From CAYYNP01 sp964472545 (GTDB taxonomy: Bacteria; Planctomycetota; Planctomycetia; Pirellulales; Thermoguttaceae): a DNA stretch of 13,949 nt. Below, piece after piece: positions 1-7,024 of the stretch. The position numbers and the translations under genes were made by a program. The notes below the pieces were generated by a model, which saw only the letters and a program-made list of their open reading frames with translations, made no database searches and was not told the origin of the DNA. Position 1 is the first letter of the stretch. Each line of letters begins with the position of its first letter. The stretch spans positions 1 through 13,949 of the forward strand of contig CAYYNP010000266.1 in the NCBI GenBank assembly GCA_964472545.1, in the 5' to 3' direction.

Positions 1-91
1 GGCCCGCCTAGGGGGGATCCGCGCGCGGAGGTGCCGGCGGCGGGTGGCCTGGGGGGGCGGGGCTGGGGCTGAGGTCCTGACGCTCGCACGG

Positions 92-799
92 CTACATACA
101 CGTTCCTCCTTCCTCCTTCATCCTTCCTCCTTTCCGTAACTCGCCTTCGTCCAGTTCGAGCCGTCGGTCCATCAACCCCGCCAGCCGGTCGCTGTGGGTG
201 ACGACGATCAGCATCATTTGTTCTTGTTTCTGCAATTGGAGCAACAGTCGGCCGACGTTCTCTGCGGTGGTGCGGTCGAGGTTGCCGGTCGGCTCGTCGG
301 CCAGCAACAAAGTTGGCTCGTTGATCAGCGCCCGGGCCAACGCCACGCGTTGCCGCTCGCCGCCGGAAAGCTCCGCGGGGCGATGCAGCAGCCGCTCGCT
401 AAGGCCGACGCGGTCGAGCAGTTCGCGGGCGCGTTCGATCCGCTCGGGCTTCGTGGGCCCGGCCGCAACGGTCGGCACCAGCACGTTCTCCAACACCGAG
501 CACGCCGGCAGCAGGTGATGGTCCTGGAAGACGAACCCGATCTGCCGGTTGCGAAACGCCGCCAACCGCGGCTCGCTCAACTCGGCCGGGTCCTCACCGT
601 CGAGCACCACCCGGCCGTCGCTGGGCGGCTCCAGCGTGCCGATGATGCTCAGCAGCGTACTCTTGCCCGACCCGCTGGGGCCGAGGATTGCCGCGTTTTC
701 GCCCGATTCGAGTTGCAGTGAGCAGGCTCGCAGCACTTCTAGTGGTTCTGCCCGCGTGGGATACTGTTTGCTGACGTTTTCGACGAGTAGTCCGGTCAT
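92..799 (-). CDS. ABC transporter ATP-binding protein, LolD/MacB type
   Basis: This is a 235-residue ATPase subunit that would power an inner-membrane ABC transporter, of the family that extracts lipoproteins (LolD) or drives MacB/FtsX-like mechanotransmission. All nucleotide-binding motifs are visible: Walker A GPSGSGKS at 40-47, Q-loop Q92, signature LSGGERQ at 144-150, Walker B LLLADEP at 164-170, NLD D-loop at 173-175 and switch His202. The frame is open to 925, but the ATG at 799 is preferred because GGGAG lies 7 bases upstream, the family begins just before the first strand (LLVENVSKQY), and the upstream extension runs through an inverted repeat. The last dozen residues (about 224-235) come from a GGAGGAAG-type simple repeat and are probably not functional. 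A partner permease would be expected further left, outside the window. The family is certain; the transported substrate is not known. Confidence 0.94.
   Translation of the reverse strand: MTGLLVENVSKQYPTRAEPLEVLRACSLQLESGENAAILGPSGSGKSTLLSIIGTLEPPSDGRVVLDGEDPAELSEPRLAAFRNRQIGFVFQDHHLLPACSVLENVLVPTVAAGPTKPERIERARELLDRVGLSERLLHRPAELSGGERQRVALARALINEPTLLLADEPTGNLDRTTAENVGRLLLQLQKQEQMMLIVVTHSDRLAGLMDRRLELDEGELRKGGRMKEEGGTCM
102..135. repeat. GGAGGAAG-type purine/pyrimidine simple repeat
   Basis: The plus strand shows cttcctc-like units (ttcctcc, ttcctcc, ttcatcc, ttcctcc, tttcc) over about 34 bases. It overlaps the 3' end of the ABC ATPase gene and encodes its odd tail. On the minus strand it contains several consecutive GGAGG runs that would mimic ribosome-binding sites. 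Confidence 0.6.
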
Positions 800-851
800 G
801 CGACGGCTCCCGGCGATCTTCTCTGGTGATTCGTGGCAGGCGCTCAAACGG

Positions 852-949
852 GGGTGGCTGGAGCAAAGCACAGCGGTGCCCCAGTGATTCACGAGACGAC
901 AAGCGTGCCGGCAACCCTGGGGCACCGCTGCGCTCTGCCCCAGCCACCC
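852..949. repeat. Inverted repeat pair, 33-base arms
   Basis: Left arm 852-884 and right arm 917-949 are inverted copies that match at 30 of 33 positions. All three differences are A/G and so would still allow G-U pairing in one transcript orientation. The spacer is 32 bases (885-916). The arms contain the cores gggtggctgg and cggtgccccag. The element sits just upstream of the ABC ATPase start and is counted as non-coding. It could be a REP/BIME-like element or form a hairpin in the mRNA leader. Confidence 0.8.
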
Positions 950-1045
950 TGATAATCCCCCCCCTTTCCTCTTAGGAGCAATATCCGATCGCCAGCCAGT
1001 CTATCCCATTCTAGATCGGCGGAAAAGGTTCCCCACGGCGGAGCA

Positions 1046-1289
1046 CAGGAGAACTGCAAAGTTGATTCGTGGGAGTGGAAAAGGGGGACTGGCTCCGAGC
1101 CGGAATCAACACGGAACCTGCCGACGAGATTCCCGGCTCGGTGCCTGTCCCCTTTTCCACGGTGCCCCAATGTCGCCGCCCGAAGAAAGGGGACAGGCAC
1201 CGTCGGCACTGCGAATCCCTACAGCCACATCGATCGTCGACGGAGCCAGCCCCCTTTTTCGGGCTCCCGCACACTTTGCAGTTCTCCTG
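1046..1289. repeat. Composite palindromic element with 17-bp perfect terminal inverted repeats
   Basis: The outer arms are a perfect 17-base inverted repeat, caggagaactgcaaagt at 1046-1062 and its reverse complement at 1273-1289. Inside are two long imperfect hairpins. The first has arms 1075-1107 and 1128-1160 with a 20-base loop. The second has arms 1178-1206 and 1238-1264. All four inner arms share a related core of the form aaaggggacaggcacc. No transposase or other plausible reading frame lies within the 244 bp. It fills most of the 504-bp gap between the radical SAM gene and the ABC ATPase; the rest of that gap (950-1045) shows nothing recognisable. MITE-like or nested REP-like origin is inference. 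Confidence 0.8.
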
Positions 1290-1303
1290 ACGGCGGCGCA
1301 CGT

Positions 1304-2398
1304 TCACTCCGCCGCCTCGCCGGGGATGTAGACACAATCCGGCTCCGTCTCCAGCGGATCGCCGGTGACCGCGTACGCCCGTGCGCGGCTGCCGCCGCAG
1401 ACGTGGCGATATTCGCAGATGCCGCAGCGGCCCTTGAAGCCGTCGGGATCGCGCAGGGCGCGGAACGTGGCGTGGTTTTGGTAGACGTCGACCACGGAGT
1501 CGTCGGGAAAGCGGCCGCACAGCAGCGGCAGGAAGCCGGCGGGGAAGATCTCGCCGGTGTGGCTGACGAACATGATCCCCTTGCCGTCGCCCACGCCCAA
1601 GGGCGCCCGATGGCCACGCCGCGTGCCGGAGTCACCCTCGCCCTTGGGGCCGGCCAGCGGGTCGCCGCCGCGTTCGAGCACGTAGCGGCGATAGTGTGGG
1701 GCCTCGGTCGTCTTCACGGCGTAGGGCTGCGTCTGAGAGTGGTTGTAGAGCTTCTCGAATACGATTTCGTACTCTTCCGGGCTGATCCGCTGTTCCTCGA
1801 CGCCGCGGCCGACCGGTATCAGGAAGAAGACGGCCCACATGGCGATGCCCTTGGCGGCCAGCAGGTCGGCGATGGCGTCGAGTTGATGGACGTTGCGCCC
1901 GGTGACGGTCGTATTGACCTGCACGCCCATCTCGAGCCGCCGGGCCGCCTCGAGCATTTCCATCGTCCGCGCGAAACTGCCCTCGAAGCCGCGGAAGGCG
2001 TCGTGGGTAACTGCGTCGGCCCCGTCGAGACTGATCCCCAACCGCCGCACGCCGGCGTCTCGGGCGCGCCGAAAAGCCTCCTCGGTGGCCAGCGGCGTGG
2101 CCGAAGGCGTCAGAGCGACTTGCAAGCCGGTGTCCACCGCGTGACGGAGCAACTCGAACAGGTCGGCCCGCTTCAACGGATCGCCGCCGGTGAAGACCAT
2201 CATCGGCGGCCGCGGGAACGTGGCCACCTGTTCGATCAGGGCCTTCGACCGGTCGGTCGAGAGCTCCTCCGCATGTGGCTGCTCCTGCGCCGACGCCCGG
2301 CAGTGTTTACAGACCAAATCGCAGGCCAGCGTCACCTCGTAGTAGAACATCAGCGGATTCCGCCCGAAATCCGCCCGCTCGTAATTACCATGACTCAT
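1304..2398 (-). CDS. Radical SAM/SPASM protein (Ahb/TIGR04053-like)
   Basis: A 364-residue radical SAM enzyme that would cleave S-adenosylmethionine to start a radical reaction. The cluster motif is CDLVCKHC (C26, C30, C33), followed by TGGDP at 70-74. The C-terminal region has a SPASM-like auxiliary cluster set: C294, then CGICEYRHVCGG (C325, C328, C334) and C355, with SRARAYAVTGDP between. This tail resembles the alternative-heme enzymes AhbC/AhbD/NirJ and the related TIGR04053 group more than PqqE. The exact substrate cannot be read from sequence; porphyrin-side-chain or peptide modification are both possible. The start has only a weak GGGATAG upstream, but the N-terminus fits the family. 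It lies 94 bp downstream of the four-helix membrane protein gene on the same strand, so the two may be cotranscribed. Family assignment is firm; subfamily is moderate. Confidence 0.93.
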   Translation of the reverse strand: MSHGNYERADFGRNPLMFYYEVTLACDLVCKHCRASAQEQPHAEELSTDRSKALIEQVATFPRPPMMVFTGGDPLKRADLFELLRHAVDTGLQVALTPSATPLATEEAFRRARDAGVRRLGISLDGADAVTHDAFRGFEGSFARTMEMLEAARRLEMGVQVNTTVTGRNVHQLDAIADLLAAKGIAMWAVFFLIPVGRGVEEQRISPEEYEIVFEKLYNHSQTQPYAVKTTEAPHYRRYVLERGGDPLAGPKGEGDSGTRRGHRAPLGVGDGKGIMFVSHTGEIFPAGFLPLLCGRFPDDSVVDVYQNHATFRALRDPDGFKGRCGICEYRHVCGGSRARAYAVTGDPLETEPDCVYIPGEAAE

Positions 2399-2450
2399 CG
2401 ACTATCCCATCAGATCAAGAACCAAAGAAGCACGCCCCTCACCGTCACCC

Positions 2451-2514
2451 CATCACCTTGTCAACCCATCACCTTGTCACCCCGTCACCTTGTCACCCCG
2501 TCACCTTGTCACCC
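2451..2514. repeat. 16-bp tandem repeat, four copies
   Basis: There are four head-to-tail 16-base units at 2451-2466, 2467-2482, 2483-2498 and 2499-2514. The last two are identical (cgtcaccttgtcaccc); the first two differ by one or two bases. Partial units extend to both sides (caccgtcacccc before 2451, cccgtcc after 2514). The array lies between the radical SAM gene and the four-helix gene, and the stop codon of the latter (2493-2495) is part of a repeat unit. There are no spacers, so it is not CRISPR. Confidence 0.9.
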
Positions 2515-2903
2515 CCCGTCCCCGGCCCGCCGCGGCAGGGAATCACCTCCCGCCGCAATACCGAGTAATACCGAAACCTGGCCGGCATATGCGACCCGAC
2601 CGACGCGAGCACCACCACGGCCAGCAAGACGGCCACACGCCAATAGAGATGCTCCCATAGCAATGGTATGAGGCAGAGCAACCCCAGCTTGGCCAGCGTC
2701 ATCAACCCCCGCCCCTGATGGAACCAGATCAGATGCCCGCCGGTTTCCAGCGCCCCGAGGCCAACGCCCGAGGCGACCGTCGCCCAGTGGGCATTCACCA
2801 GTTGGGCCTTCTCGGCCCCAAAGGCATGCCCCCCAAGCAGGACTCCCATAGCCGCGATATGGGCCGTTCGCAGGGCGATATTCCAGGCGCGTTTGCTGAA
2901 CAT
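2493..2903 (-). CDS. Small four-helix membrane protein with conserved-looking histidines
   Basis: A 136-residue inner-membrane protein. Hydrophobic segments lie at about 8-28, 40-58, 66-84 and 87-104, followed by SHMPARFRYYSVL, which looks like the true end of the fold. Histidines 15, 26, 39, 57, 62, 85 and 105 fall at or near helix ends, an arrangement reminiscent of CopD or HemJ-type heme or copper membrane proteins; this resemblance is impression, not proof. The last roughly 15 residues, rich in Gly, come from DNA running into the 16-bp tandem repeat, which also supplies the stop. A GGGAGA lies 12 bases upstream of the ATG, rather far. It is followed by the radical SAM gene, and a joint role in metal or heme chemistry is a guess from context. 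I do not recognise a named family. Confidence 0.75.
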   Translation of the reverse strand: MFSKRAWNIALRTAHIAAMGVLLGGHAFGAEKAQLVNAHWATVASGVGLGALETGGHLIWFHQGRGLMTLAKLGLLCLIPLLWEHLYWRVAVLLAVVVLASVGSHMPARFRYYSVLRREVIPCRGGPGTGGDKVTG

Positions 2904-3056
2904 TTCTTGGCTGGATCTCCCTTGTCGGGTTGGCTGAAAAGACCATCGTGTGGGATTCTCCCCGGGTTTTCAACCCCGACGCCCGAAACTGGCCCGCTCG
3001 ACACGCCGCCTCGGCTCGCCTAAATTAGGCATGTTTGTCATCCTGCCTCCCTCCGA

Positions 3057-3129
3057 GTTCCCAAACTCCAGTTTGGGAACGAAACTGCCGACTCAGAGAG
3101 AGTCGGTTCCCAAACTGGAGTTTGGGAAC
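3057..3129. repeat. Triple-hairpin element between divergent genes
   Basis: Two perfect palindromes with 11-base arms, gttcccaaact and agtttgggaac, lie at 3057-3080 (centre cc) and 3106-3129 (centre gg), so the second is the exact reverse complement of the first. Between them ccgactc (3088-3094) and gagtcgg (3100-3106) form a third stem with a 5-base loop. The element sits in the 276-bp spacer between the divergent four-helix gene and the cyclase gene, ending 50 bases before the cyclase start. It could be a REP-like element, a regulatory site or a transcript structure. I see no clear -35/-10 pair in this spacer. Confidence 0.9.
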
Positions 3130-3179
3130 CAGTGACACCGGTAAGAAACGTCAGCGGCCCTTTTTCATATTCCACCTTT

Positions 3180-5033
3180 ATGATCGAACCGAACGAACTG
3201 CTCAGTGCCTATCAAACGGCCCGGCGCGACCTCTTGGCCCAGCGCGTGCCGGGCGGACATTGGGTTGGCGAACTGTCGAGTTCCGCGCTGTCGACCGCTA
3301 CGGCCGTCAGCGCGTTGACGCTGGTCGCCAAACACACCACCGACGATTCCCGCCGCCATACGTGCCACCAATTGCTCGACCGCGGCATCGAACACCTCGT
3401 CCGTTGCGGTAACGACGACGGCGGCTTCGGCGATACCGACAAGAGCCTCTCGAACATCTCGACCACGATGCTCGTCCGCGCCGCGCTGCATCTGGCCGAT
3501 CGATCGGAACACCACCCGGAGTTGCTCGCTCGGGCCGAACGATACACCGAGTCGCAGGGAGGCGTGGCGGGGCTGCGAAAGCGTTACGGCAAGGACAAGA
3601 CGTTTGCCGTGCCGATCCTGACCAACTGCGCGCTGGCCGGTCTGGTGCGGTGGCGGGAGGTGCCGGCGTTGCCGTTCGAGTTGGCTTGTCTGCCGTATCC
3701 GATGCTGCGGTTTCTGCGGTTGCCGGTGGTCAGCTACGCGGTGCCGGCGTTGGTGGCGATCGGTCAGGCACGGTACTTCCACGCGAAACCGCTGAACCCG
3801 GCCACGCGGACCATACGCCGCCTGGCGGTCGGACGCAGCCTGCGGGCGGTCGAGCGGATGCAGCCGGCCAGCGGCGGGTTTCTCGAGGCGGTGCCGCTGA
3901 CGAGCTTCGTGATCATGGGCCTGGCTTCCACCGGCCGCGCCGATCACCCGATCGTTCGCCGGGGGATGAAATTCCTCTTGGAGGCGGTCCGCGACGACGG
4001 GTCTTGGCCGATCGACACGAACCTGGCCACGTGGAACACGTCGCTGGCCACCACGGCGTTGGGTGTTGCCAGTGGCGACGTCGGCGCGCTGGACTGCCTG
4101 GACTGGTTGCTGGCGTGTCAACATCGCGAGTTGCATCCGTTCACCCACGCCGCTCCTGGCGGATGGGGATGGAGCGACCTGAGCGGGGCCGTGCCCGACG
4201 CCGACGACACGTCGGCGGCGCTGTTGGCCCTGATGGCACTTCGTAGCTCCAATCCGGAATCGATGCGGCGGCCGATCGACGAGGCGGCAGCGGCCGGTGC
4301 CATGTGGCTGTTGGCGATCCAGAACTCCGACGGCGGCTGGCCCACGTTCTGCCGCGGCTGGGGTGCGCTGCCGTTCGACCGCAGCGGAGCCGACTTGACC
4401 GCACACGCCGTGCGGGCGCTGTGGCGATGGAAAGACCTGATCGACGACGAACGGATCGATCCGGCCATCGAGCGTGGCATCGAATACCTGGCCAAGCAGC
4501 AGCGGCCCGACGGGAGCTGGCTACCGCTGTGGTTCGGCAACCAACACAACTCGGACGACGAGAACCCGGTCTACGGAACGGCCCGCGTGCTGCTGGCATT
4601 TGGCGAAATCGGGCAGAGTGCAGCGCGCCCGGCCCAGCACGGACTAGCGTGGCTGGCCCACAACCAGCTCCACAAAGGGGGGTGGGGTGGTCCATCACGG
4701 GGGAACAGTGAATCGCCAATCGCCGGAGTGTCGAGCGTCGAGGAGACGGCGCTGGCCGTCGAGGCACTCCAGATGGGGGGGGATGATCCGTCGCTGCAAC
4801 CGGCGATCGAGAAGGGACTTCGATGGTTGACCGCCGCGGTGGCCGAAGGGCGGCACCAGGAAACGTCGCCGATCGGTTTTTACTTCGCCAAACTATGGTA
4901 TCATGAAAGGTTGTACCCGCTGACCTTCACCGTTTCGGCGTTAGGTCGTGCGGTCCGTCGAATGCACGCCCCTGCCGACTCCGACTCGCCGCCGGTCGGT
5001 GAGTTGCCCGGTGAGTTGCCCCGCGCCAGCTAG
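3180..5033 (+). CDS. Class II terpene cyclase, squalene-hopene cyclase-like
   Basis: A 617-residue (alpha/alpha) double-barrel cyclase of the squalene-hopene/sporulenol family, which protonates a terminal double bond and folds a linear polyprene into rings at the membrane surface. The proton-donor motif is DADDTS at 340-345 (family DxDDTA, with Ser for Ala), preceded by GGWGWSD. QW-type repeats are clear: DDGSW, SDGGW, PDGSW, KGGWGG. FDRSGADLTAH, YGTARVLLAF and the C-terminal GFYFAKLWYHERLYPLTFTVSALGR follow the family pattern. The frame opens at a GTG at 3132, but ATG 3180 is chosen because the protein match begins there and the extension abuts the palindromic element; no clear Shine-Dalgarno is seen for either. 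The 3' end overlaps the longest frame of the next gene by 86 bp, indicating coupling. The substrate may be squalene or another polyprene; no squalene synthase is nearby. Confidence 0.93.
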   Translation: MIEPNELLSAYQTARRDLLAQRVPGGHWVGELSSSALSTATAVSALTLVAKHTTDDSRRHTCHQLLDRGIEHLVRCGNDDGGFGDTDKSLSNISTTMLVRAALHLADRSEHHPELLARAERYTESQGGVAGLRKRYGKDKTFAVPILTNCALAGLVRWREVPALPFELACLPYPMLRFLRLPVVSYAVPALVAIGQARYFHAKPLNPATRTIRRLAVGRSLRAVERMQPASGGFLEAVPLTSFVIMGLASTGRADHPIVRRGMKFLLEAVRDDGSWPIDTNLATWNTSLATTALGVASGDVGALDCLDWLLACQHRELHPFTHAAPGGWGWSDLSGAVPDADDTSAALLALMALRSSNPESMRRPIDEAAAAGAMWLLAIQNSDGGWPTFCRGWGALPFDRSGADLTAHAVRALWRWKDLIDDERIDPAIERGIEYLAKQQRPDGSWLPLWFGNQHNSDDENPVYGTARVLLAFGEIGQSAARPAQHGLAWLAHNQLHKGGWGGPSRGNSESPIAGVSSVEETALAVEALQMGGDDPSLQPAIEKGLRWLTAAVAEGRHQETSPIGFYFAKLWYHERLYPLTFTVSALGRAVRRMHAPADSDSPPVGELPGELPRAS

Positions 5034-6855
5034 AGACGCAACCTTGGCCCCCGCCCTGCCGCCCGGACAACCCGACGCCCCGATCGACCTGCCGACCTTG
5101 CCGGTGACCGGTAACGGTCGCGACAGCGATCATCTCAAAGGTGTGCCCGGTGCCGAAGCGCATCGCCGGAAAATCCGCGCGCAGGTCGAACGGCTGGCTG
5201 CCGAGTTGGACAAGTCGCGGCCGCTGGTGCGTCACGAGATGGAAGCCCACTCGTTGAAGCTGCTCGGGCAGTTGGGCCTGCCCGCGGAGTTTCTCGGCTG
5301 GACGATGGTCGCCTTGGCGTCGGCCTTCTGGCATGAGCAAGTGGCTGCGGTGCCGTATCACCGTCGGCTGTTGTTGCTGCCGCGCTGCCTGCGCAACGAT
5401 GAGACCTGTCCGGCGGAACTGACCGAGGACGGCCTGCTGTGTCAAGACTGCGGCGCCTGCGGGCTGAGCGACTTGCGCACGACGGCCAAGCGGCGCGGCT
5501 ATCGGGTGATGATTGCCGAGGGCTCGCCGGCCGTGATGCAGGTGATCCTTGGCGGACATGCCGATGCGCTGTTGGGCGTCTCTTGCCTCGACGTGTTGGA
5601 GAAGACGCTCGACAAGATCCTCATCGCCGGCATCCCCTGCATGGCCGTGCCGCTGTTGAGCAACGGCTGCCGCAACACCACGGCCGAGGACGACCCGATC
5701 CGCCGCATGATCGAAACACCGCACCGGCCGACCACGGTCCGCACGCGGACCTACGTCCATCTGATGCGTTCGGCCGCGCGGATGTTCGACGCCGAGGAAC
5801 TCCATCGGCTGGTGCCGCGGCTGCGCGGCGAGGTGGCCGTGCCGAAAGACGACGACGGCGCCGCGTCGATCGACGGCATCGAACCGATTGCTTGTACCGA
5901 GGCGCTGGCCTACGATTTTCTGGCCGCCGGTGGCAAGCACTTTCGGCCGTTCATCACGCTGGCCGTCTACGACGCGCTCTGCGGCGGCGAGGGCACGCGC
6001 GTCGACGGGGCCGAACGGGTCGCGAAGATCCCCGACGCAGTGAAACGGATGGCCCTGGCGATCGAGACCTTCCACAAGGCCTCGCTGGTCCACGACGACA
6101 TCGAAGACAACGACGCCTTCCGTTACGGCCGGCCCACGCTGCACCGCCAGTTCGGCACGGCCACGGCGATCAACGTGGGCGACTATCTGATCGGGTTGGG
6201 CTACCGGTTGGTGGCCGGCGAGCGCGGCGCCCTGCCGCCGGACGTGGCGGCCGACGTGCTGGCCCATTTTGCCGAAGCGCACACCAAGCTCTGCGAAGGC
6301 CAGGGCGCGGAACTCGTCTGGCGCGACGCCCGCGACAAACGCCTTGCGCCGCTGGACGCATTGAAGATCTACGCCTTGAAGACGGCCCCGGCCTTCGAGG
6401 CGGCCTTGCTGGCGGGTATCCGCCTGGCCGGGCCGGCCGATCCGTATCGCCGGGCCGCCACGCAGTTCTCGCGGCATCTTGGCGTGGCCTATCAGATCCT
6501 CAACGATCTGGACGACTGGCAAGACAACAAAGCCAACAAACGCACCGGCGGCGGCGACGTGCTCGGCGGACGGCCTACCGTGCTCTGGGCGATGGCGCTG
6601 CAATCGCTCGACGAGGAAGATCGGCAGGAGTTGGAATCGCTGACCGCCGCATCTTCCCGAGACGACGCCATGCTCGAACGCACGGCCGAACTCTACGCCC
6701 GGGCCGACGTCTTTCGCCAGGCGGCCGCGCTGGTCTCGAAACACCACCAGCGGGCGCAAGACGCCGCCGATCAAGTCGACAGCGAGCCGCTTCGACGGCT
6801 GTTGCGGTTCCTGGCCGATGCGATTCTGGATCGGAGGCCGTTGGCGGTGGAGTGA
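4948..6855 (+). CDS. DUF116 domain fused to trans-polyprenyl diphosphate synthase
   Basis: A 635-residue two-domain protein (numbering from GTG 4948). Residues about 90-290 match the pattern of DUF116, a domain of unknown function with conserved cysteines: C147, C154, CQDCGAC (C165, C168, C171), C213, C231 and C241, suggesting a metal or Fe-S site. Residues about 310-635 form a polyprenyl synthase that would condense isopentenyl diphosphate with an allylic diphosphate: GGKHFRP at 328-334, first aspartate-rich motif DDIED at 383-387, GRPTLHRQFG at 394-403 and a second motif NDLDD at 519-523, where the usual first Asp is Asn. Small residues A378 and S379 before the first motif argue against a farnesyl-length stop. 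The start is unresolved: GTG 4948, 4999, 5011 or TTG 5044 are in frame, none with a good Shine-Dalgarno, and the first 32 residues look non-family. The overlap with the cyclase gene points to coupled expression. Confidence 0.92.
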   Translation: MRSVECTPLPTPTRRRSVSCPVSCPAPARDATLAPALPPGQPDAPIDLPTLPVTGNGRDSDHLKGVPGAEAHRRKIRAQVERLAAELDKSRPLVRHEMEAHSLKLLGQLGLPAEFLGWTMVALASAFWHEQVAAVPYHRRLLLLPRCLRNDETCPAELTEDGLLCQDCGACGLSDLRTTAKRRGYRVMIAEGSPAVMQVILGGHADALLGVSCLDVLEKTLDKILIAGIPCMAVPLLSNGCRNTTAEDDPIRRMIETPHRPTTVRTRTYVHLMRSAARMFDAEELHRLVPRLRGEVAVPKDDDGAASIDGIEPIACTEALAYDFLAAGGKHFRPFITLAVYDALCGGEGTRVDGAERVAKIPDAVKRMALAIETFHKASLVHDDIEDNDAFRYGRPTLHRQFGTATAINVGDYLIGLGYRLVAGERGALPPDVAADVLAHFAEAHTKLCEGQGAELVWRDARDKRLAPLDALKIYALKTAPAFEAALLAGIRLAGPADPYRRAATQFSRHLGVAYQILNDLDDWQDNKANKRTGGGDVLGGRPTVLWAMALQSLDEEDRQELESLTAASSRDDAMLERTAELYARADVFRQAAALVSKHHQRAQDAADQVDSEPLRRLLRFLADAILDRRPLAVE

Positions 6856-6899
6856 GGGGCGGAGAGTTGGGGGTCGGGAGTGCGGAGTTGGGAGTGTGG
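6856..6899. repeat. Degenerate G-rich GGAGTTGGGAGT-type simple repeat
   Basis: Directly after the fusion gene stop codon, imperfect units such as gagagttggggg, tcgggagtg and cggagttgggagtg follow one another. There is no coding content. It is similar in character to the other phrase-like repeats of the window but has its own sequence. Confidence 0.55.
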
Positions 6900-6900
6900 T

Positions 6901-6996
6901 GTAGCCGAACTCGCCAGAGTTTGGCGGGGCGGCGTCTGAAGCGGTTCGCGTGCACAGGAGTAGCGTGCCCGGCCGAAGTCTGGCAACTTCGGCTAC
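6901..6996. repeat. Inverted pair of a 25-base hairpin element with covarying stem
   Basis: Copy 1 (6901-6925) begins gtagccgaact and copy 2 (6972-6996) is its inverted, diverged relative; reverse-complemented, it matches at 21 of 25 positions. Each copy folds into a 9-bp stem with a gcca loop. The four differences all keep pairing: one C-G pair is replaced by G-C, and the others interchange a Watson-Crick and a G-T pair. This supports conservation of the stem itself. It lies in the gap between the fusion gene and the barrel protein, ahead of the start chosen for the latter. Confidence 0.85.
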
Positions 6997-7024
6997 GGCC
7001 GGTTTGGTGGATGATGCATCAGGT

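Noticed and set aside
1..101. Possible downstream gene on the minus strand beginning at GTG 101, overlapping the ABC ATPase end
   Set aside because: The frame is open to the edge and follows GGAGG runs, but those come from a simple repeat and the product is Pro/Arg/Gly-rich, unlike a permease. It cannot be decided from 100 bases.
1304..2398. Radical SAM gene as an HpnH-type hopanoid enzyme serving the nearby cyclase
   Set aside because: The cluster motif context and SPASM-like C-terminal cysteines differ from HpnH, and the gene is read in the opposite direction.
2451..2514. CRISPR array
   Set aside because: The 16-base units are directly adjacent with no unique spacers.
1403..2671. Plus-strand open frame of 422 codons opposite the radical SAM gene
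   Set aside because: It is a shadow of a gene with intact cluster motifs; its end runs through the 16-bp tandem repeat.
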